Shown: positions 1 through 8,764 of the stretch, in pieces
How the letters are laid out: every line of letters starts with the position of its first letter
Numbering within the stretch: the stretch's first letter is position 1
Source of the DNA: Subdoligranulum variabile
GTDB taxonomy: Bacteria; Bacillota; Clostridia; Oscillospirales; Ruminococcaceae
Reading direction: 5' to 3'
Length of the DNA stretch: 64,000 nt
Assembly (NCBI RefSeq): GCF_025152575.1
Contig: NZ_CP102293.1
Span: 2,852,001-2,916,000, forward strand
Translations under genes and position numbers: made by a program
Notes under the pieces: model-generated
The model's input: only the letters and a program-made list of their open reading frames with translations
Told to the model about the DNA's origin: nothing
Databases searched by the model: none

Positions 1-1571
1 AGATCGTCATGATCGAAGCCGGTGCCAACGAGGTGGATGAGGCCACCATGATGGAAGCCATCAAGGCCGGCCACGCCGAGATCAAAAAGATGCTGGCCTT
101 CATCAACAGCATCGTTGCCGAGATCGGCAAACCCAAGAAGACCTTTACGCCGGTGGAGCTGGACCACGGTCTGCTGGCGGATGTCTATGCCAAGCATCTG
201 GACGAAGTCAAGGCTGCCATGGACACCGATGACAAGAACGTGCGCGACGCGGCGCTGCTGCCCATCATGGACGCCATCGCTGCCGAGCATCCCGAGCTGA
301 CCGCGGCGGACATCGACCTGATCAGCTACAAGCTGCAGAAAAAGGTCGTCCGCACCTGGCTGCTGGAGGATGGCAAGCGGGTGGACGGCCGCGGCATCAA
401 CGAGATCCGTCCGCTGGCCGCCGAAGTCGGTCTGCTGCCCCGTGTGCATGGTTCCGGCATGTTCACCCGTGGCCAGACCCAGGTGCTGACCGTCTGCACA
501 CTGGGCTCCACCAAGGATGCCCAGCTGATGGATGATCTGTCCGATACCCAGTACAAGCGCTACATCCACCACTACAACTTCCCGCCGTATTCTGTGGGTG
601 AGGCCCGTGCGCCCCGCAGCCCCGGCCGCCGCGAGATCGGTCACGGCAACCTGGCCGAGCGCGCGCTGGTTCCTGTGCTGCCCGATCAGAGCGAGTTCCC
701 GTACACCATCCGCTGTGTGTCTGAGGTGCTCTCCTCCAACGGTTCTACCTCCCAGGCTTCCATCTGCGGTTCGACGCTGGCTCTCATGGACGCCGGTGTG
801 CCCATCAAGGCGCCTGTGGCCGGCATTTCCTGCGGCCTGATCACCGATGGCGATCCGCTGCACGGCGGCCGCTGGATGACCATGCTGGACATCCAGGGCG
901 TGGAGGACTTCCACGGCGATATGGACTTCAAGGTGGGCGGTACCCGTCGCGGCATCACCGCCATCCAGATGGATATCAAGGTGGATGGTCTGACCTACGA
1001 AATCGTGGAGGAGGCCCTGGAGAAGTGCCGCAAGGGCCGTCTGTATATCCTGGACGAGATCATCAAGCCGGTCATCGCCGAGCCGCGCAAGGAACTGTCT
1101 CCCTACGCGCCCAAGATGTTCAGCATGATGATTCCCGTGGACAAGATCAAGGACGTCATCGGCAAGGGCGGCAAGGTCATTCAGGAGATGTGCGCCAACT
1201 TCAACTGCAAGATCGACATCGAGGAAGACGGTCACGTCTTTATCTCCGCTGTGGATCAGGAGGATGCCAAGCGCGCCATCGCCACCATCAAGACCATTGT
1301 GGAAGATCCCGAGATCGGAGCCATCTACAAGGGCCGTGTGACCCGTCTGATGAATTTCGGCGCTTTCGTGGAGATCGCGCCGGGCAAGGAAGGTCTGGTC
1401 CATATCTCCAAGCTGGATGACCATCGCGTGGAGCATGTGGAGGACGTGGTTGCTGTGGGCGATCCCATCTTCGTCATGGTCACCGATATCGACCAGCAGG
1501 GCCGCATCAATCTGTCCCGCAAGGATGCACTGGCGGCTATCGCCAAGAAGCGCGCTGCCCAGCAGCAGTAA
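1..1571 (+). CDS. pnp: Polyribonucleotide nucleotidyltransferase (PNPase), 5' end missing
   Basis: Phosphorolytic 3'-5' exoribonuclease of RNA turnover in the cytoplasm. About 522 residues of a roughly 700-residue protein are present; the reading frame is open at the left window edge (first full codon at base 3), so the first RNase PH-like core is cut off. Visible in order are the all-alpha linker, the second catalytic core (VDGRGINEIRPL, then GRREIGHGNLAERAL), a KH domain with its GKGG loop (IPVDKIKDVIGKGG), and a C-terminal S1 domain (GRVTRLMNFGAFVEIAPGKEG). It ends in a Gln-rich tail and stops just before a strong terminator, so it is the last gene of its transcript. The identification is firm; only the N-terminus is unknown. 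Confidence 0.97.
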   Translation, partial: IVMIEAGANEVDEATMMEAIKAGHAEIKKMLAFINSIVAEIGKPKKTFTPVELDHGLLADVYAKHLDEVKAAMDTDDKNVRDAALLPIMDAIAAEHPELTAADIDLISYKLQKKVVRTWLLEDGKRVDGRGINEIRPLAAEVGLLPRVHGSGMFTRGQTQVLTVCTLGSTKDAQLMDDLSDTQYKRYIHHYNFPPYSVGEARAPRSPGRREIGHGNLAERALVPVLPDQSEFPYTIRCVSEVLSSNGSTSQASICGSTLALMDAGVPIKAPVAGISCGLITDGDPLHGGRWMTMLDIQGVEDFHGDMDFKVGGTRRGITAIQMDIKVDGLTYEIVEEALEKCRKGRLYILDEIIKPVIAEPRKELSPYAPKMFSMMIPVDKIKDVIGKGGKVIQEMCANFNCKIDIEEDGHVFISAVDQEDAKRAIATIKTIVEDPEIGAIYKGRVTRLMNFGAFVEIAPGKEGLVHISKLDDHRVEHVEDVVAVGDPIFVMVTDIDQQGRINLSRKDALAAIAKKRAAQQQ

Positions 1572-1580
1572 ATGATAACA

Positions 1581-1617
1581 AAAGAAAGCAGGCTCCTGCA
1601 GGAGCCTGCTTTCTTTT
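1581..1617. terminator. Bidirectional intrinsic terminator between pnp and ackA
   Basis: A perfect GC-rich inverted repeat (AAGAAAGCAGGCTCC, loop TGCA, then its complement) is flanked by A-run and T-run on the two sides. It can therefore end both the rightward pnp transcript and the leftward ackA transcript. Confidence 0.93.
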
Positions 1618-1659
1618 TGCTTGTATGGAAATTTGCGGGAACAACTGTGCGGGTACGGA

Positions 1660-2871
1660 TTACTCGGCGCTGAGAACTTCCTTGGTGTCGCGGGCAATCA
1701 TCAGCTCTTCGTTGGTCTCAACGACCAGCGTCCGGACACGGGCACCCCAGGCGGTGATTTCCACCACGTCCTTGTGCTGGCTGCGCACGCCGCGGTTCTT
1801 GTCGGTGTCGATGCGGATGCCCAGCCAGTCCATGTGGTGGCAGATCTTGGCACGGGATTCATCGTCGTGCTCGCCGATGCCGCCGGTAAAGACGATGGCG
1901 TCCACACCGCCCATGGCGGCAATGTAGCTGCCGATGGTCTTCTTGATCTGATAGTTCAGCATATCCAGAGCCATCTGAGCGCGCTCATTGCCGTCTTTGG
2001 CGGCAGATTCCACGTCACGCATGTCGCTGGAAACGCCGGAAACACCCAGCAGGCCGGACTTCTTGTTCAGGATCTCGTCCAGCTGATGGCCGGTGATCTC
2101 CAGCGTATACTTCAGATAGTTGACCACCGAGGGATCCAGGTCGCCGCAGCGGGTGCCCATCATCAGGCCGGCCAGCGGGGTCATACCCATGGAGGTGTCG
2201 ACCACCTTGCCCTGGTCCACAGCGGCAATGGAGGAACCGTTGCCCAGATGGCAGGTGATCAGCTTCAGGCGCTCAATGGGCTCTTCCAGATACTCAGCCG
2301 CGCGATGGCTGACATACTTGTGGCTGGTACCGTGGAAACCATAGCGGCGCACGCCGTACTTCTCGTAGTACTCGTAAGGAATGGCGTACATGTAGGCCTT
2401 CGGCGGCATGGTGGAATGGAAGGCAGTGTCAAAGACGGCCACGTTGGGCTTGTCCTGACCGAACACTTTGTAGGAAGCCTCGATACCCAGGATGGCGGCG
2501 GGATTGTGCAGCGGCGCCAGGGGAGACAGATCCCGGATGGCCTTGACGACATCGGGGGTGATCAGGCAGCTCTTCTTGAATTTTTCGCCGCCATGGACCA
2601 CGCGATGGCCGATGGCATCGATCTCGCTGACGTCCTCAATGACTTTGCCCTCGCCGGTGGTCATCTTCTTGACGACTTCGCCGAACGCTTCGGTATGGGT
2701 GGGGAAGATCGCAGGCGTCGTGGCCTTGTGGCCATTGGCTTCATGGGTGATCATGCTGCTCTCCATGCCGATGCGTTCACACAGGCCTTTGCAGAGTACC
2801 TTCTCACCTTCCATATCGATGAGCTGGTACTTCAGGCTCGAAGAACCGCAGTTGATAACCAGAATTTTCAT
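1660..2871 (-). CDS. ackA: Acetate kinase
   Basis: Interconverts acetyl phosphate plus ADP with acetate plus ATP, giving substrate-level ATP in fermentation. The 403 residues match the usual family length. The ASKHA-fold signature MKILVINCGSSSLKYQL is at the N-terminus, HRVVHGGEKF and the FDTAFHSTMP segment are present, and the second family signature region (YGFHGTSHKYV) follows. The start at 2871 is chosen because a GGAGGAAAC ribosome binding site lies just upstream and the family signature begins immediately; ten further in-frame codons upstream have no such support. No phosphotransacetylase gene is adjacent. It is divergent from tmcAL, whose product uses acetate. Confidence 0.97.
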   Translation of the reverse strand: MKILVINCGSSSLKYQLIDMEGEKVLCKGLCERIGMESSMITHEANGHKATTPAIFPTHTEAFGEVVKKMTTGEGKVIEDVSEIDAIGHRVVHGGEKFKKSCLITPDVVKAIRDLSPLAPLHNPAAILGIEASYKVFGQDKPNVAVFDTAFHSTMPPKAYMYAIPYEYYEKYGVRRYGFHGTSHKYVSHRAAEYLEEPIERLKLITCHLGNGSSIAAVDQGKVVDTSMGMTPLAGLMMGTRCGDLDPSVVNYLKYTLEITGHQLDEILNKKSGLLGVSGVSSDMRDVESAAKDGNERAQMALDMLNYQIKKTIGSYIAAMGGVDAIVFTGGIGEHDDESRAKICHHMDWLGIRIDTDKNRGVRSQHKDVVEITAWGARVRTLVVETNEELMIARDTKEVLSAE

Positions 2872-2927
2872 GGGGTTTCCTCCTTCAGTGGTGTGGGGCA
2901 AAATGCCCTTTTCGAGTTACTAAAAAT

Positions 2928-2956
2928 ATTATATAATGGGAACAATGGATTTTCAA
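2928..2956 (-). promoter_or_regulatory. SigA-type promoter of ackA
   Basis: Reading leftward, TTGAAA (2951-2956) and a perfect TATAAT (2928-2933) are separated by 17 bases. The start site would fall about 50 bases upstream of the ackA start codon. Confidence 0.8.
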
Positions 2957-3003
2957 GGACAATAAACGCAAGATAGCACAATTTTTGCATAGTAGGAGTG
3001 ACT

Positions 3004-4170
3004 ATGAAATTTGCCGGTATCATTACGGAATATGATCCTTTTCACAATGGACACGCCGCACAGATTGCCGCTGTGCGTCGTGCAGGAGCGGAGTCTGTTG
3101 CGGTTTGCATGAGCAGCGGAACGGTCCAGCGGGGTGGTGTGCCCATCCTGCCGGATGCGGTCCGGGCACGGGCCGCCCTGGAAGCCGGCGCGGATCTGGT
3201 GGTGGCCATGCCGGCGCCCTATGCCTGTGCCACGGCGGAACAGTTTGCGTCGGCAGGGGTGTTTCTTCTGACGGCGCTGGGGTGCGATACACTGGCCTTT
3301 GGTGCCGAAACACCGCAGGGAAACACCCTGATGCAGGCAGCGGAGCTGTTGGGGTCGGCATCCCTGCAGGAACTTTTGCGGCAGAGATTGGCTACCGGGA
3401 TGACCTATGCGGCGGCCCGGGCCGAGGCTGCGGAGGCCCTGCAGCCCGGTATGGGAGCGTTGCTGCGTACCCCCAACAACATACTGGGCATTGAATACTG
3501 CAAGGCAATCCTGGCACAGGGCAGCGGTCTGCAGCCCATGCCGCTGCCCCGTTGGGGCGCGGCCCACGGCGGACAGGCCGGCGAATATAACGGTACACCG
3601 ATGGCCAGTGCCAGCTATCTGCGGGCACGACCGATGGATGAATGGGCCCCCTTTGTGCCAACAGCTGCCATGAAACTGTACCGGGAAGCTGGGGAAGCGG
3701 GGCAGCTGCTGGATCCTGTGAAATTTGAGACGGCTGTGCTTTCTTTGCTGCGTGCCGTTCCCCCGGAGCGTTTTGCCAGGACGCGCGGCATCAGTGAGGG
3801 GCTGGAACATCGCCTGGAGGCGGCTGTCCGGGAGGCCACCGGGTTGGAAGATCTGTACACCCGGCTGAAAACCAAGCGGTATCCTCATGCCCGTCTCCGC
3901 CGCCTGGTGCTGGATGCGGCGCTGGAATTCCCGGCAGTGCTGCCGCAGCCGCCCTATCTGTTGGTGTTGGGAGCGAGAAAACAGGCCCTTTCTCGGCTGA
4001 AAAACGCATCCTTGCCGGCAGGCACCTCCCTGGCGGATCTGATGCGCACCGGGGATGATGCGGCAAAAATTGGAGGCCTGCACAGCCGCGCAGTGGATTT
4101 TTCGTCACTTTGCAGAGAAAAAATCCGTCCCATGGGACTTGCCTTTACCGCAAAACCGGTGTTACTATAA
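3004..4170 (+). CDS. tmcAL: tRNA(Met) cytidine acetate ligase (TmcAL/YlbM family)
   Basis: Expected to form N4-acetylcytidine at the wobble base of elongator tRNA-Met using ATP and free acetate, as shown for Bacillus TmcAL. The 388-residue length fits the family. The N-terminal nucleotidyltransferase-like fold shows GIITEYDPFHNGHAAQI, with the HNGH variant of the HxGH adenylate-binding motif, followed by SGTVQRGGVPI and TPNNILGIEYCKAI, both typical of YlbM. Start at ATG 3004 is favoured over an in-frame GTG six bases earlier because TAGGAG lies at the proper spacing. It is divergent from ackA, which controls supply of acetate, an apt neighbour. Family assignment is strong; the reaction is inferred from characterised homologues. 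Confidence 0.88.
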   Translation: MKFAGIITEYDPFHNGHAAQIAAVRRAGAESVAVCMSSGTVQRGGVPILPDAVRARAALEAGADLVVAMPAPYACATAEQFASAGVFLLTALGCDTLAFGAETPQGNTLMQAAELLGSASLQELLRQRLATGMTYAAARAEAAEALQPGMGALLRTPNNILGIEYCKAILAQGSGLQPMPLPRWGAAHGGQAGEYNGTPMASASYLRARPMDEWAPFVPTAAMKLYREAGEAGQLLDPVKFETAVLSLLRAVPPERFARTRGISEGLEHRLEAAVREATGLEDLYTRLKTKRYPHARLRRLVLDAALEFPAVLPQPPYLLVLGARKQALSRLKNASLPAGTSLADLMRTGDDAAKIGGLHSRAVDFSSLCREKIRPMGLAFTAKPVLL

Positions 4171-4303
4171 TATGGAGAAATAGAGCAAAAAACATTAACA
4201 TTGTTGCACTTTTGCGCCGCAAAATGCGTGCTGTAAAAATCCGAAAAGGCTATTCAGAGCCCCGTCCGCTTAAAAGTTCCTGTCCCTGGAAAGGAGGCCA
4301 CCG

Positions 4304-5575
4304 ATGAAAAAACTCTGCGTTTCCCTGCTGTTGCTTTTGGCGCTGACAGCCTGCAGTGAACCGGCGGAAGAGACGGCACCGGTTCCCTCGACCTCCCCGG
4401 AAACCGCAGAAACGGCCGGAGCGCCCGAATCCACCGAAGAACCCACGCTGCCGCTGTACTGGATCGATGCGCAAAACAGTACGGCGTACTACCAGCGGGA
4501 ACCGCTGTACGGTGAGGGCGGCTACGGGTACGGGAATGGCGGTGTTGCCGCCCATTCCTTCGATTTTGCCCAAGCCACGGAACAGATCGTTGGGGAGCCG
4601 CTGGAGCTGGAAACGGCCAATCTGAATGTGTTTGCCGATGAGGAGTCTCTCTACTGGATCTGGTCCGGGATGATTACCGATACCCCTATGCTGCTGCGCA
4701 GTGATCTGGACGGCAGCAACCGGGAGGCACTGTATGAGTTCCCCCAGGGCACTTCGGTGGCCGTCTGGAACGGTGGATTGGCAGGAGATGGCGAGTCTCT
4801 GTATTTTTCCTATTGCCAAATCTCGGATGATCCTTCCCGACCGGATGCCTACGCCCTGGTACGGCTGGACCCGGAAGCGCGGACTCTGGAGACTCTCACC
4901 GAGTGGACGCCCTTTAGCGGAGAATTGATGGGGGTATGGGAGGGCAAGCTGCTCATCACCCGCAGCACGCTGGCGGAGGATTGCCCGGTGGAGCCGGTCT
5001 ACGACCATTATCGGGTACAGAATAGCGGCGAGTTGAATCCCTGGATGACCACATCTCTCTGTGCCTTCAACCCGCTCACTGGCACAGAGGAAGTGCTGTA
5101 CAGCTGTTCCGGTTGGATGCTGGACCGCGCCCTGGTGGAAGATGCCCTGTGGTGCGAGGATGGGGAGCACCGGCTGGTCCGGCGCCCGCTGGGCCAAACC
5201 GAGGATGTCGTGGTGACGCAACTGCCCCAGGATCTGCAGCTCATGGGCATCTATACGGAAGATGTGATGTTCTACGGTCAGGAGGAAGGCAAGGAATGGC
5301 TGTATGTCTATAACCGCGCAGATGACACTCTGACCCGCAGTCCGCAGCGTCGCTGGATCGGCGGCGAGGATCGTGCCATCTGGGTGGTGTGCGAAGCCGG
5401 ACCGGGGCAGTATCTGGTGTGGGACGATGCCTCCACCGGCATGCAGCAGTTGGCGGACCGCGATGGGACGCTCTATCTGATTGACGGGTATGCCCGCTAT
5501 GCAATCGCCAGTCGGGAATCCCTATTGGATCAATCCGTCCCGATGACCCCTGTGACCCGGCCGGGAACGCCCTGA
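4304..5575 (+). CDS. Lipoprotein of unknown function, probable beta-propeller
   Basis: A 423-residue secreted lipoprotein: positively charged start, hydrophobic core, then lipobox LTAC with the lipidated Cys at residue 17. A Pro/Glu/Thr/Ala-rich linker (about residues 18-48) precedes the folded part. The rest has repeated aromatic beta-strand segments such as ADEESLYWIWSG, GDGESLYFSYC and EGKLLITRS, spaced like blades of a DUF5050/TolB-type propeller; that fold is an inference from pattern. No catalytic motif is evident. The start is supported by AAGGAGG at 4291-4297. It precedes fruK by 31 bases and may be co-transcribed with it, though no functional link is obvious. Confidence 0.8.
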   Translation: MKKLCVSLLLLLALTACSEPAEETAPVPSTSPETAETAGAPESTEEPTLPLYWIDAQNSTAYYQREPLYGEGGYGYGNGGVAAHSFDFAQATEQIVGEPLELETANLNVFADEESLYWIWSGMITDTPMLLRSDLDGSNREALYEFPQGTSVAVWNGGLAGDGESLYFSYCQISDDPSRPDAYALVRLDPEARTLETLTEWTPFSGELMGVWEGKLLITRSTLAEDCPVEPVYDHYRVQNSGELNPWMTTSLCAFNPLTGTEEVLYSCSGWMLDRALVEDALWCEDGEHRLVRRPLGQTEDVVVTQLPQDLQLMGIYTEDVMFYGQEEGKEWLYVYNRADDTLTRSPQRRWIGGEDRAIWVVCEAGPGQYLVWDDASTGMQQLADRDGTLYLIDGYARYAIASRESLLDQSVPMTPVTRPGTP

Positions 5576-5606
5576 AAATTCTACATCTATAAAGGAAGCG
5601 CTTTCT

Positions 5607-6512
5607 ATGATTTATACCGTCACCTTGAATCCGGCCATTGATTATGTCGTCCGGCTGGAGACACCACTGCAAACAGGGACCATCAACCGCTCTGCGGGGG
5701 AGGATTGTGTCCTGGGCGGTAAGGGCATCAATGTCTCCGGAATCCTGGCACAGCTGGGGCGTCCCAGCATAGCGCTGGGATTTGTGGCCGGCGAGACGGG
5801 CGCCTGGCTGGAACGGGGACTGGTGGCGCAAGGGCTGCAGACGGATTTTGTTCACCTTGCCGCCGGAATGACCCGTATCAATGTGAAGATCAAGGCCGGG
5901 CAGGAAACCGAGCTCAACGGTGCAGGACCGGAGATCCCGCAGGAAGCCATGGAAAAACTCCACCAGAAGCTGGAGGCCCTGCAGCAAGAGGATATCCTTG
6001 TGCTGGCGGGCAGTATTCCGTCCTGTCTGCCCGCGGATACCTATGAGAAGATTTTGGCGCGACTGCAGGGACGCGGTGTGCGGAGCGTTGTGGATGCCTC
6101 GGGAACCTTGCTGGCAAACGTGCTGCTGTATCAGCCGTTTCTGATCAAACCCAATCACCATGAACTGGCTGAAATTGTGGGACGCCCTTTGCAGGGGGAC
6201 ACACAGATCCTTCAGGCGGCGAGAGAACTGCAGAGCCGTGGGGCGTGCAACGTACTGGTCAGTATGGCCGGGGATGGGGCCCTGCTGCTGGACGAAACGG
6301 GGGCAGTACATCGTATCGGCGTTCCAAGCGGTACCGTTGTCAACAGCGTAGGCGCAGGGGACAGCATGCTGGCGGGTTTTCTGGCCGGCTATCTGGAGAC
6401 CGGCTCCTACGAAACCGCCCTGCGTCTGGGAACGGCCTGCGGCAGTGCTACGGCTTTCAGTTTGGGATTGGCGGCGCGCAGTGATATTGACCGGCTGTTT
6501 CATCAACTGTAA
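5607..6512 (+). CDS. fruK: 1-phosphofructokinase (PfkB-family sugar-phosphate kinase)
   Basis: Phosphorylates fructose 1-phosphate to fructose 1,6-bisphosphate with ATP; tagatose-6-phosphate kinase is the close alternative in the same subfamily. The 301 residues begin with the typical MIYTVTLNPAIDYVV, followed by GGKGINVSGILAQLG (substrate-binding signature), LAGSIP, and the C-terminal PfkB signature VNSVGAGDSMLAGFLAGYL with the catalytic Asp in GAGDS. No fructose PTS or DeoR regulator sits next to it, so the exact sugar cannot be read from context. A ribosome binding site AAGGAAG precedes the ATG. It is followed by a weak terminator that overlaps the next promoter. Confidence 0.88.
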   Translation: MIYTVTLNPAIDYVVRLETPLQTGTINRSAGEDCVLGGKGINVSGILAQLGRPSIALGFVAGETGAWLERGLVAQGLQTDFVHLAAGMTRINVKIKAGQETELNGAGPEIPQEAMEKLHQKLEALQQEDILVLAGSIPSCLPADTYEKILARLQGRGVRSVVDASGTLLANVLLYQPFLIKPNHHELAEIVGRPLQGDTQILQAARELQSRGACNVLVSMAGDGALLLDETGAVHRIGVPSGTVVNSVGAGDSMLAGFLAGYLETGSYETALRLGTACGSATAFSLGLAARSDIDRLFHQL

Positions 6513-6518
6513 AGTAAG

Positions 6519-6545
6519 ACCCGGCGGGGCTTGTCCCGGCCGGGT
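6519..6545 (+). terminator. Weak terminator after fruK
   Basis: ACCCGGC (6519-6525) pairs with GCCGGGT (6539-6545), followed by a short, interrupted T stretch. The right arm overlaps the spacer of the downstream promoter. Termination strength is doubtful. Confidence 0.4.
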
Positions 6546-6559
6546 TTCTGTGTTATGAT
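6531..6559 (+). promoter_or_regulatory. Candidate promoter of the phosphatase gene
   Basis: TTGTCC (6531-6536) and TATGAT (6554-6559) are separated by 17 bases, 25 bases before the start codon. It overlaps the hairpin after fruK. Confidence 0.6.
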
Positions 6560-6584
6560 GAAGCGAAATCATGGGAGGAGAGCA

Positions 6585-7403
6585 ATGGCAATGGAACAGG
6601 AGAAAAGGCCGGCGCCCGGCGCAGAGATCGCGCTGGAGGGGGCAGTGAATTTCCGGGAATTGGGCGGCTATGCAGCGGCGGACGGCCGGACGGTGCGATG
6701 GGGGATGTTGTATCGCGGTGGAAATCTGGACGCTTTGCAGAGCCCGGCGGATCAGGCCGTTCTGCAGAGTTGGCATCTGCGGGATATTCTTGATTTGCGC
6801 AGTGCCGGGGAGGCCGACAAGCATCCCAATCCCGCAGTGCCTGAAACCGCTTATCACCGCGTTTGCGCTATGCGGATGAACGACGGTACCGAGATGGACT
6901 TCTCCTCCACAGGGATTGAACGGCTGGCTGCCGAAAAGGCTGCGTTTGAGAAGGCGGCGGGGCATCCGGTCCATGACTTTGATTGGTTCAGTGTGCTGTA
7001 CCGGCAGATGCCTTTCGGCAATCCGGCCTATCACACGCTGTTCCGGCTTCTGGAAGAACACCGCGGTCCGTTGTTGTTCCACTGTACCTGCGGAAAGGAC
7101 CGGACGGGTATTGCCGCCATGCTGATTCTGCTGGCACTGGGAGTCCCCCGGGAGACAGCGTTGGCGGATTATATGTTGACCAATGTCTATCGCCGCCAGA
7201 TCATTGAGGCGTCCCTGCGGGGAAAATCTCCTGAGGAGCGGCGGCTGCTCTTGTCGGTGGAGGGGGTCAGCGAGGAGATGGGCGCTGGTGCCATTGACGA
7301 AATTCTGGTGCGCCATGCCAGTTATGAGGACTATTTCCGGCAGGAGTACGGCCTCGATGCGCAACGGCTGAACGCACTGCGGGATTTTTACCTCACAACA
7401 TAA
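6585..7403 (+). CDS. Tyrosine-protein phosphatase-like protein (dual-specificity fold)
   Basis: A 272-residue cytoplasmic protein with the cysteine-phosphatase loop HCTCGKDRTG (HCxxGxxR), where the first Cys is the nucleophile and the Arg binds phosphate. The N-terminal NFRELGGYAAADGRTVRWGMLYRGGNL and LRDILDLRSAGEA segments are characteristic of the bacterial Y_phosphatase3 family, whose members act on phosphotyrosine or phosphoinositides. The start at 6585 follows GGGAGGAG at a four-base gap; a second in-frame ATG lies six bases later and cannot be excluded. It has its own promoter and ends at a shared terminator, so it is probably monocistronic. The substrate is unknown. Confidence 0.85.
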   Translation: MAMEQEKRPAPGAEIALEGAVNFRELGGYAAADGRTVRWGMLYRGGNLDALQSPADQAVLQSWHLRDILDLRSAGEADKHPNPAVPETAYHRVCAMRMNDGTEMDFSSTGIERLAAEKAAFEKAAGHPVHDFDWFSVLYRQMPFGNPAYHTLFRLLEEHRGPLLFHCTCGKDRTGIAAMLILLALGVPRETALADYMLTNVYRRQIIEASLRGKSPEERRLLLSVEGVSEEMGAGAIDEILVRHASYEDYFRQEYGLDAQRLNALRDFYLTT

Positions 7404-7433
7404 AAAGCGCTGCCCCCTCGGGGCAGCGCTTTT
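7403..7433. terminator. Bidirectional terminator between the phosphatase gene and pfkA
   Basis: A 14-base perfect stem (AAAAGCGCTGCCCC with its complement) closes a three-base loop, with A-run and T-run ends. It serves both converging genes. Confidence 0.93.
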
Positions 7434-7456
7434 GCTTTCAGAGAATGGCGAACCGA

Positions 7457-8533
7457 TCAGCCGAGACTGATGCCCATGGCACGAGCAACATGAACCATAT
7501 CGCAGTCCCCGGGAACGCCACGGGTCTTGCCGGCAATATCAGCAAGGGGATTGGCGGTTACATGACGGTTGACCATCGCCACGGTCACGCCGTAATGCTC
7601 ATCCGCCACCAGGCTGGCGGCATAGGAACCGAACTGGGTAGCCAGCACGCGGTCGTAGGCACTGGGGCTGCCGCCGCGCTGCATATGACCCGGCACGCAG
7701 ATACGCGTCTCGGCGCCGGTCATCTCCTCGATCTGGTGTGCGATGCGGGCAGTGGCGGTGGTGTACCCGGCCTGGGCACGCTGGGCAGTCCACTCCTTGC
7801 GTTTCAGTTTGGCTTCCTCCACCGAGAAGGCCCCCTCGGCCACCGCCAGGATAGAGAAGTTCTTGCCGGCCTTGGCTCGGTTCTCCACGGCGGCGGCGAC
7901 CTTCTTGATGTCATAAGGCATTTCGGGGATCAGGATAATGTCGGCACCGCCGGCAATGCCGGAATACAGCGTCAGCCAACCGGCTTTGTTGCCCATGATT
8001 TCGATACACATTACGCGGCTGTGGCTGCCGGCGGTGGTGTGGATGCGGTCGATGACTTCAGTGGCGATATCCACAGCCGTGTGGAAACCGAAAGTCACAT
8101 CGGTGCCGTAGATGTCGTTGTCAATGGTCTTGGGCAGACCGATGATGTTGAGCCCCTCTTGACTCAGCAGATTGGCGGTTTTATGGGTACCGTTGCCGCC
8201 CAGACAGAGCAGGCAGTCCAGTTTGGCGGCGCGATAATTCTTTTTCATGGCCGCGACCTTGTCCACCTTGTCGTCCTCGACCACGCGCATCTTTTTGAAG
8301 GGAGTGCGCTTGGTGCCCAGAATGGTGCCGCCCACGGTCAGGATGCCGGAAAACTCATCCGGGCTCATCTCGCGATAGTTGCCGTTGATCAGGCCGTCGT
8401 AGCCGTTCAGGATGCCTACGATTTCGACCTTGTCGCCCATGCGGTTGTACAGCGCCTTAGCCACGCCGCGGATGGTGGCGTTCAGACCGGGGCAGTCGCC
8501 GCCGGAAGTCAGGATACCAACACGAATTGCCAT
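7457..8533 (-). CDS. pfkA: 6-phosphofructokinase (PfkA, group III type)
   Basis: Committing step of glycolysis: fructose 6-phosphate to fructose 1,6-bisphosphate. The 358 residues carry GILTSGGDCPGLNATIRG at the N-terminus, GGNGT in the phosphoryl-donor loop, PKTIDNDIYGTD in the catalytic loop, and MGNKAGWLTLYSG. The donor loop has Gly where pyrophosphate-dependent enzymes have Asp, while the catalytic loop has the Lys of the PPi/mixed group. This Gly/Lys combination is known from ATP-dependent group III enzymes of actinobacteria, so ATP is the likelier donor. The start at 8533 follows GGGAGGTAATCAT; the open frame upstream of it is not protein-like. It is transcribed alone. Confidence 0.95.
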   Translation of the reverse strand: MAIRVGILTSGGDCPGLNATIRGVAKALYNRMGDKVEIVGILNGYDGLINGNYREMSPDEFSGILTVGGTILGTKRTPFKKMRVVEDDKVDKVAAMKKNYRAAKLDCLLCLGGNGTHKTANLLSQEGLNIIGLPKTIDNDIYGTDVTFGFHTAVDIATEVIDRIHTTAGSHSRVMCIEIMGNKAGWLTLYSGIAGGADIILIPEMPYDIKKVAAAVENRAKAGKNFSILAVAEGAFSVEEAKLKRKEWTAQRAQAGYTTATARIAHQIEEMTGAETRICVPGHMQRGGSPSAYDRVLATQFGSYAASLVADEHYGVTVAMVNRHVTANPLADIAGKTRGVPGDCDMVHVARAMGISLG

Positions 8534-8600
8534 ATGATTACCTCCCGTATGCCGCGCCGTGCGCGGTTTCTGCACAGCCATGCCATGCAATCTTACTATA

Positions 8601-8629
8601 AATGTACGACACAGGGGGCGGCTTGTCAA
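8601..8629 (-). promoter_or_regulatory. Candidate promoter of pfkA
   Basis: Leftward TTGACA (8624-8629) is followed after 17 bases by TACATT (8601-8606), a poor -10. A better-looking TATAGT lies 8 bases further on but at the wrong spacing. Confidence 0.5.
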
Positions 8630-8697
8630 CCCTGGAAAAGAAAAATGGACGATGAAACGCCACTTGCAAAAAACATGAAAAAATCGCAAAAAAACTG

Positions 8698-8726
8698 TTG
8701 ACAAAAGCCTTATCACCGGCTATAAT
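8698..8726 (+). promoter_or_regulatory. Consensus SigA promoter of the tRNA-Gln gene
   Basis: Perfect TTGACA (8698-8703), 17-base spacer, perfect TATAAT (8721-8726), 38 bases upstream of the mature tRNA 5' end. Confidence 0.93.
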
Positions 8727-8764
8727 AGTTAAGCGTTGAGGGTAGCGCCCACAACACAATGCGA

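Noticed and set aside
1621..2976. Open frame of 451 codons antisense to ackA
   Set aside because: Covers the ackA promoter and coding region; the ackA identification is firm.
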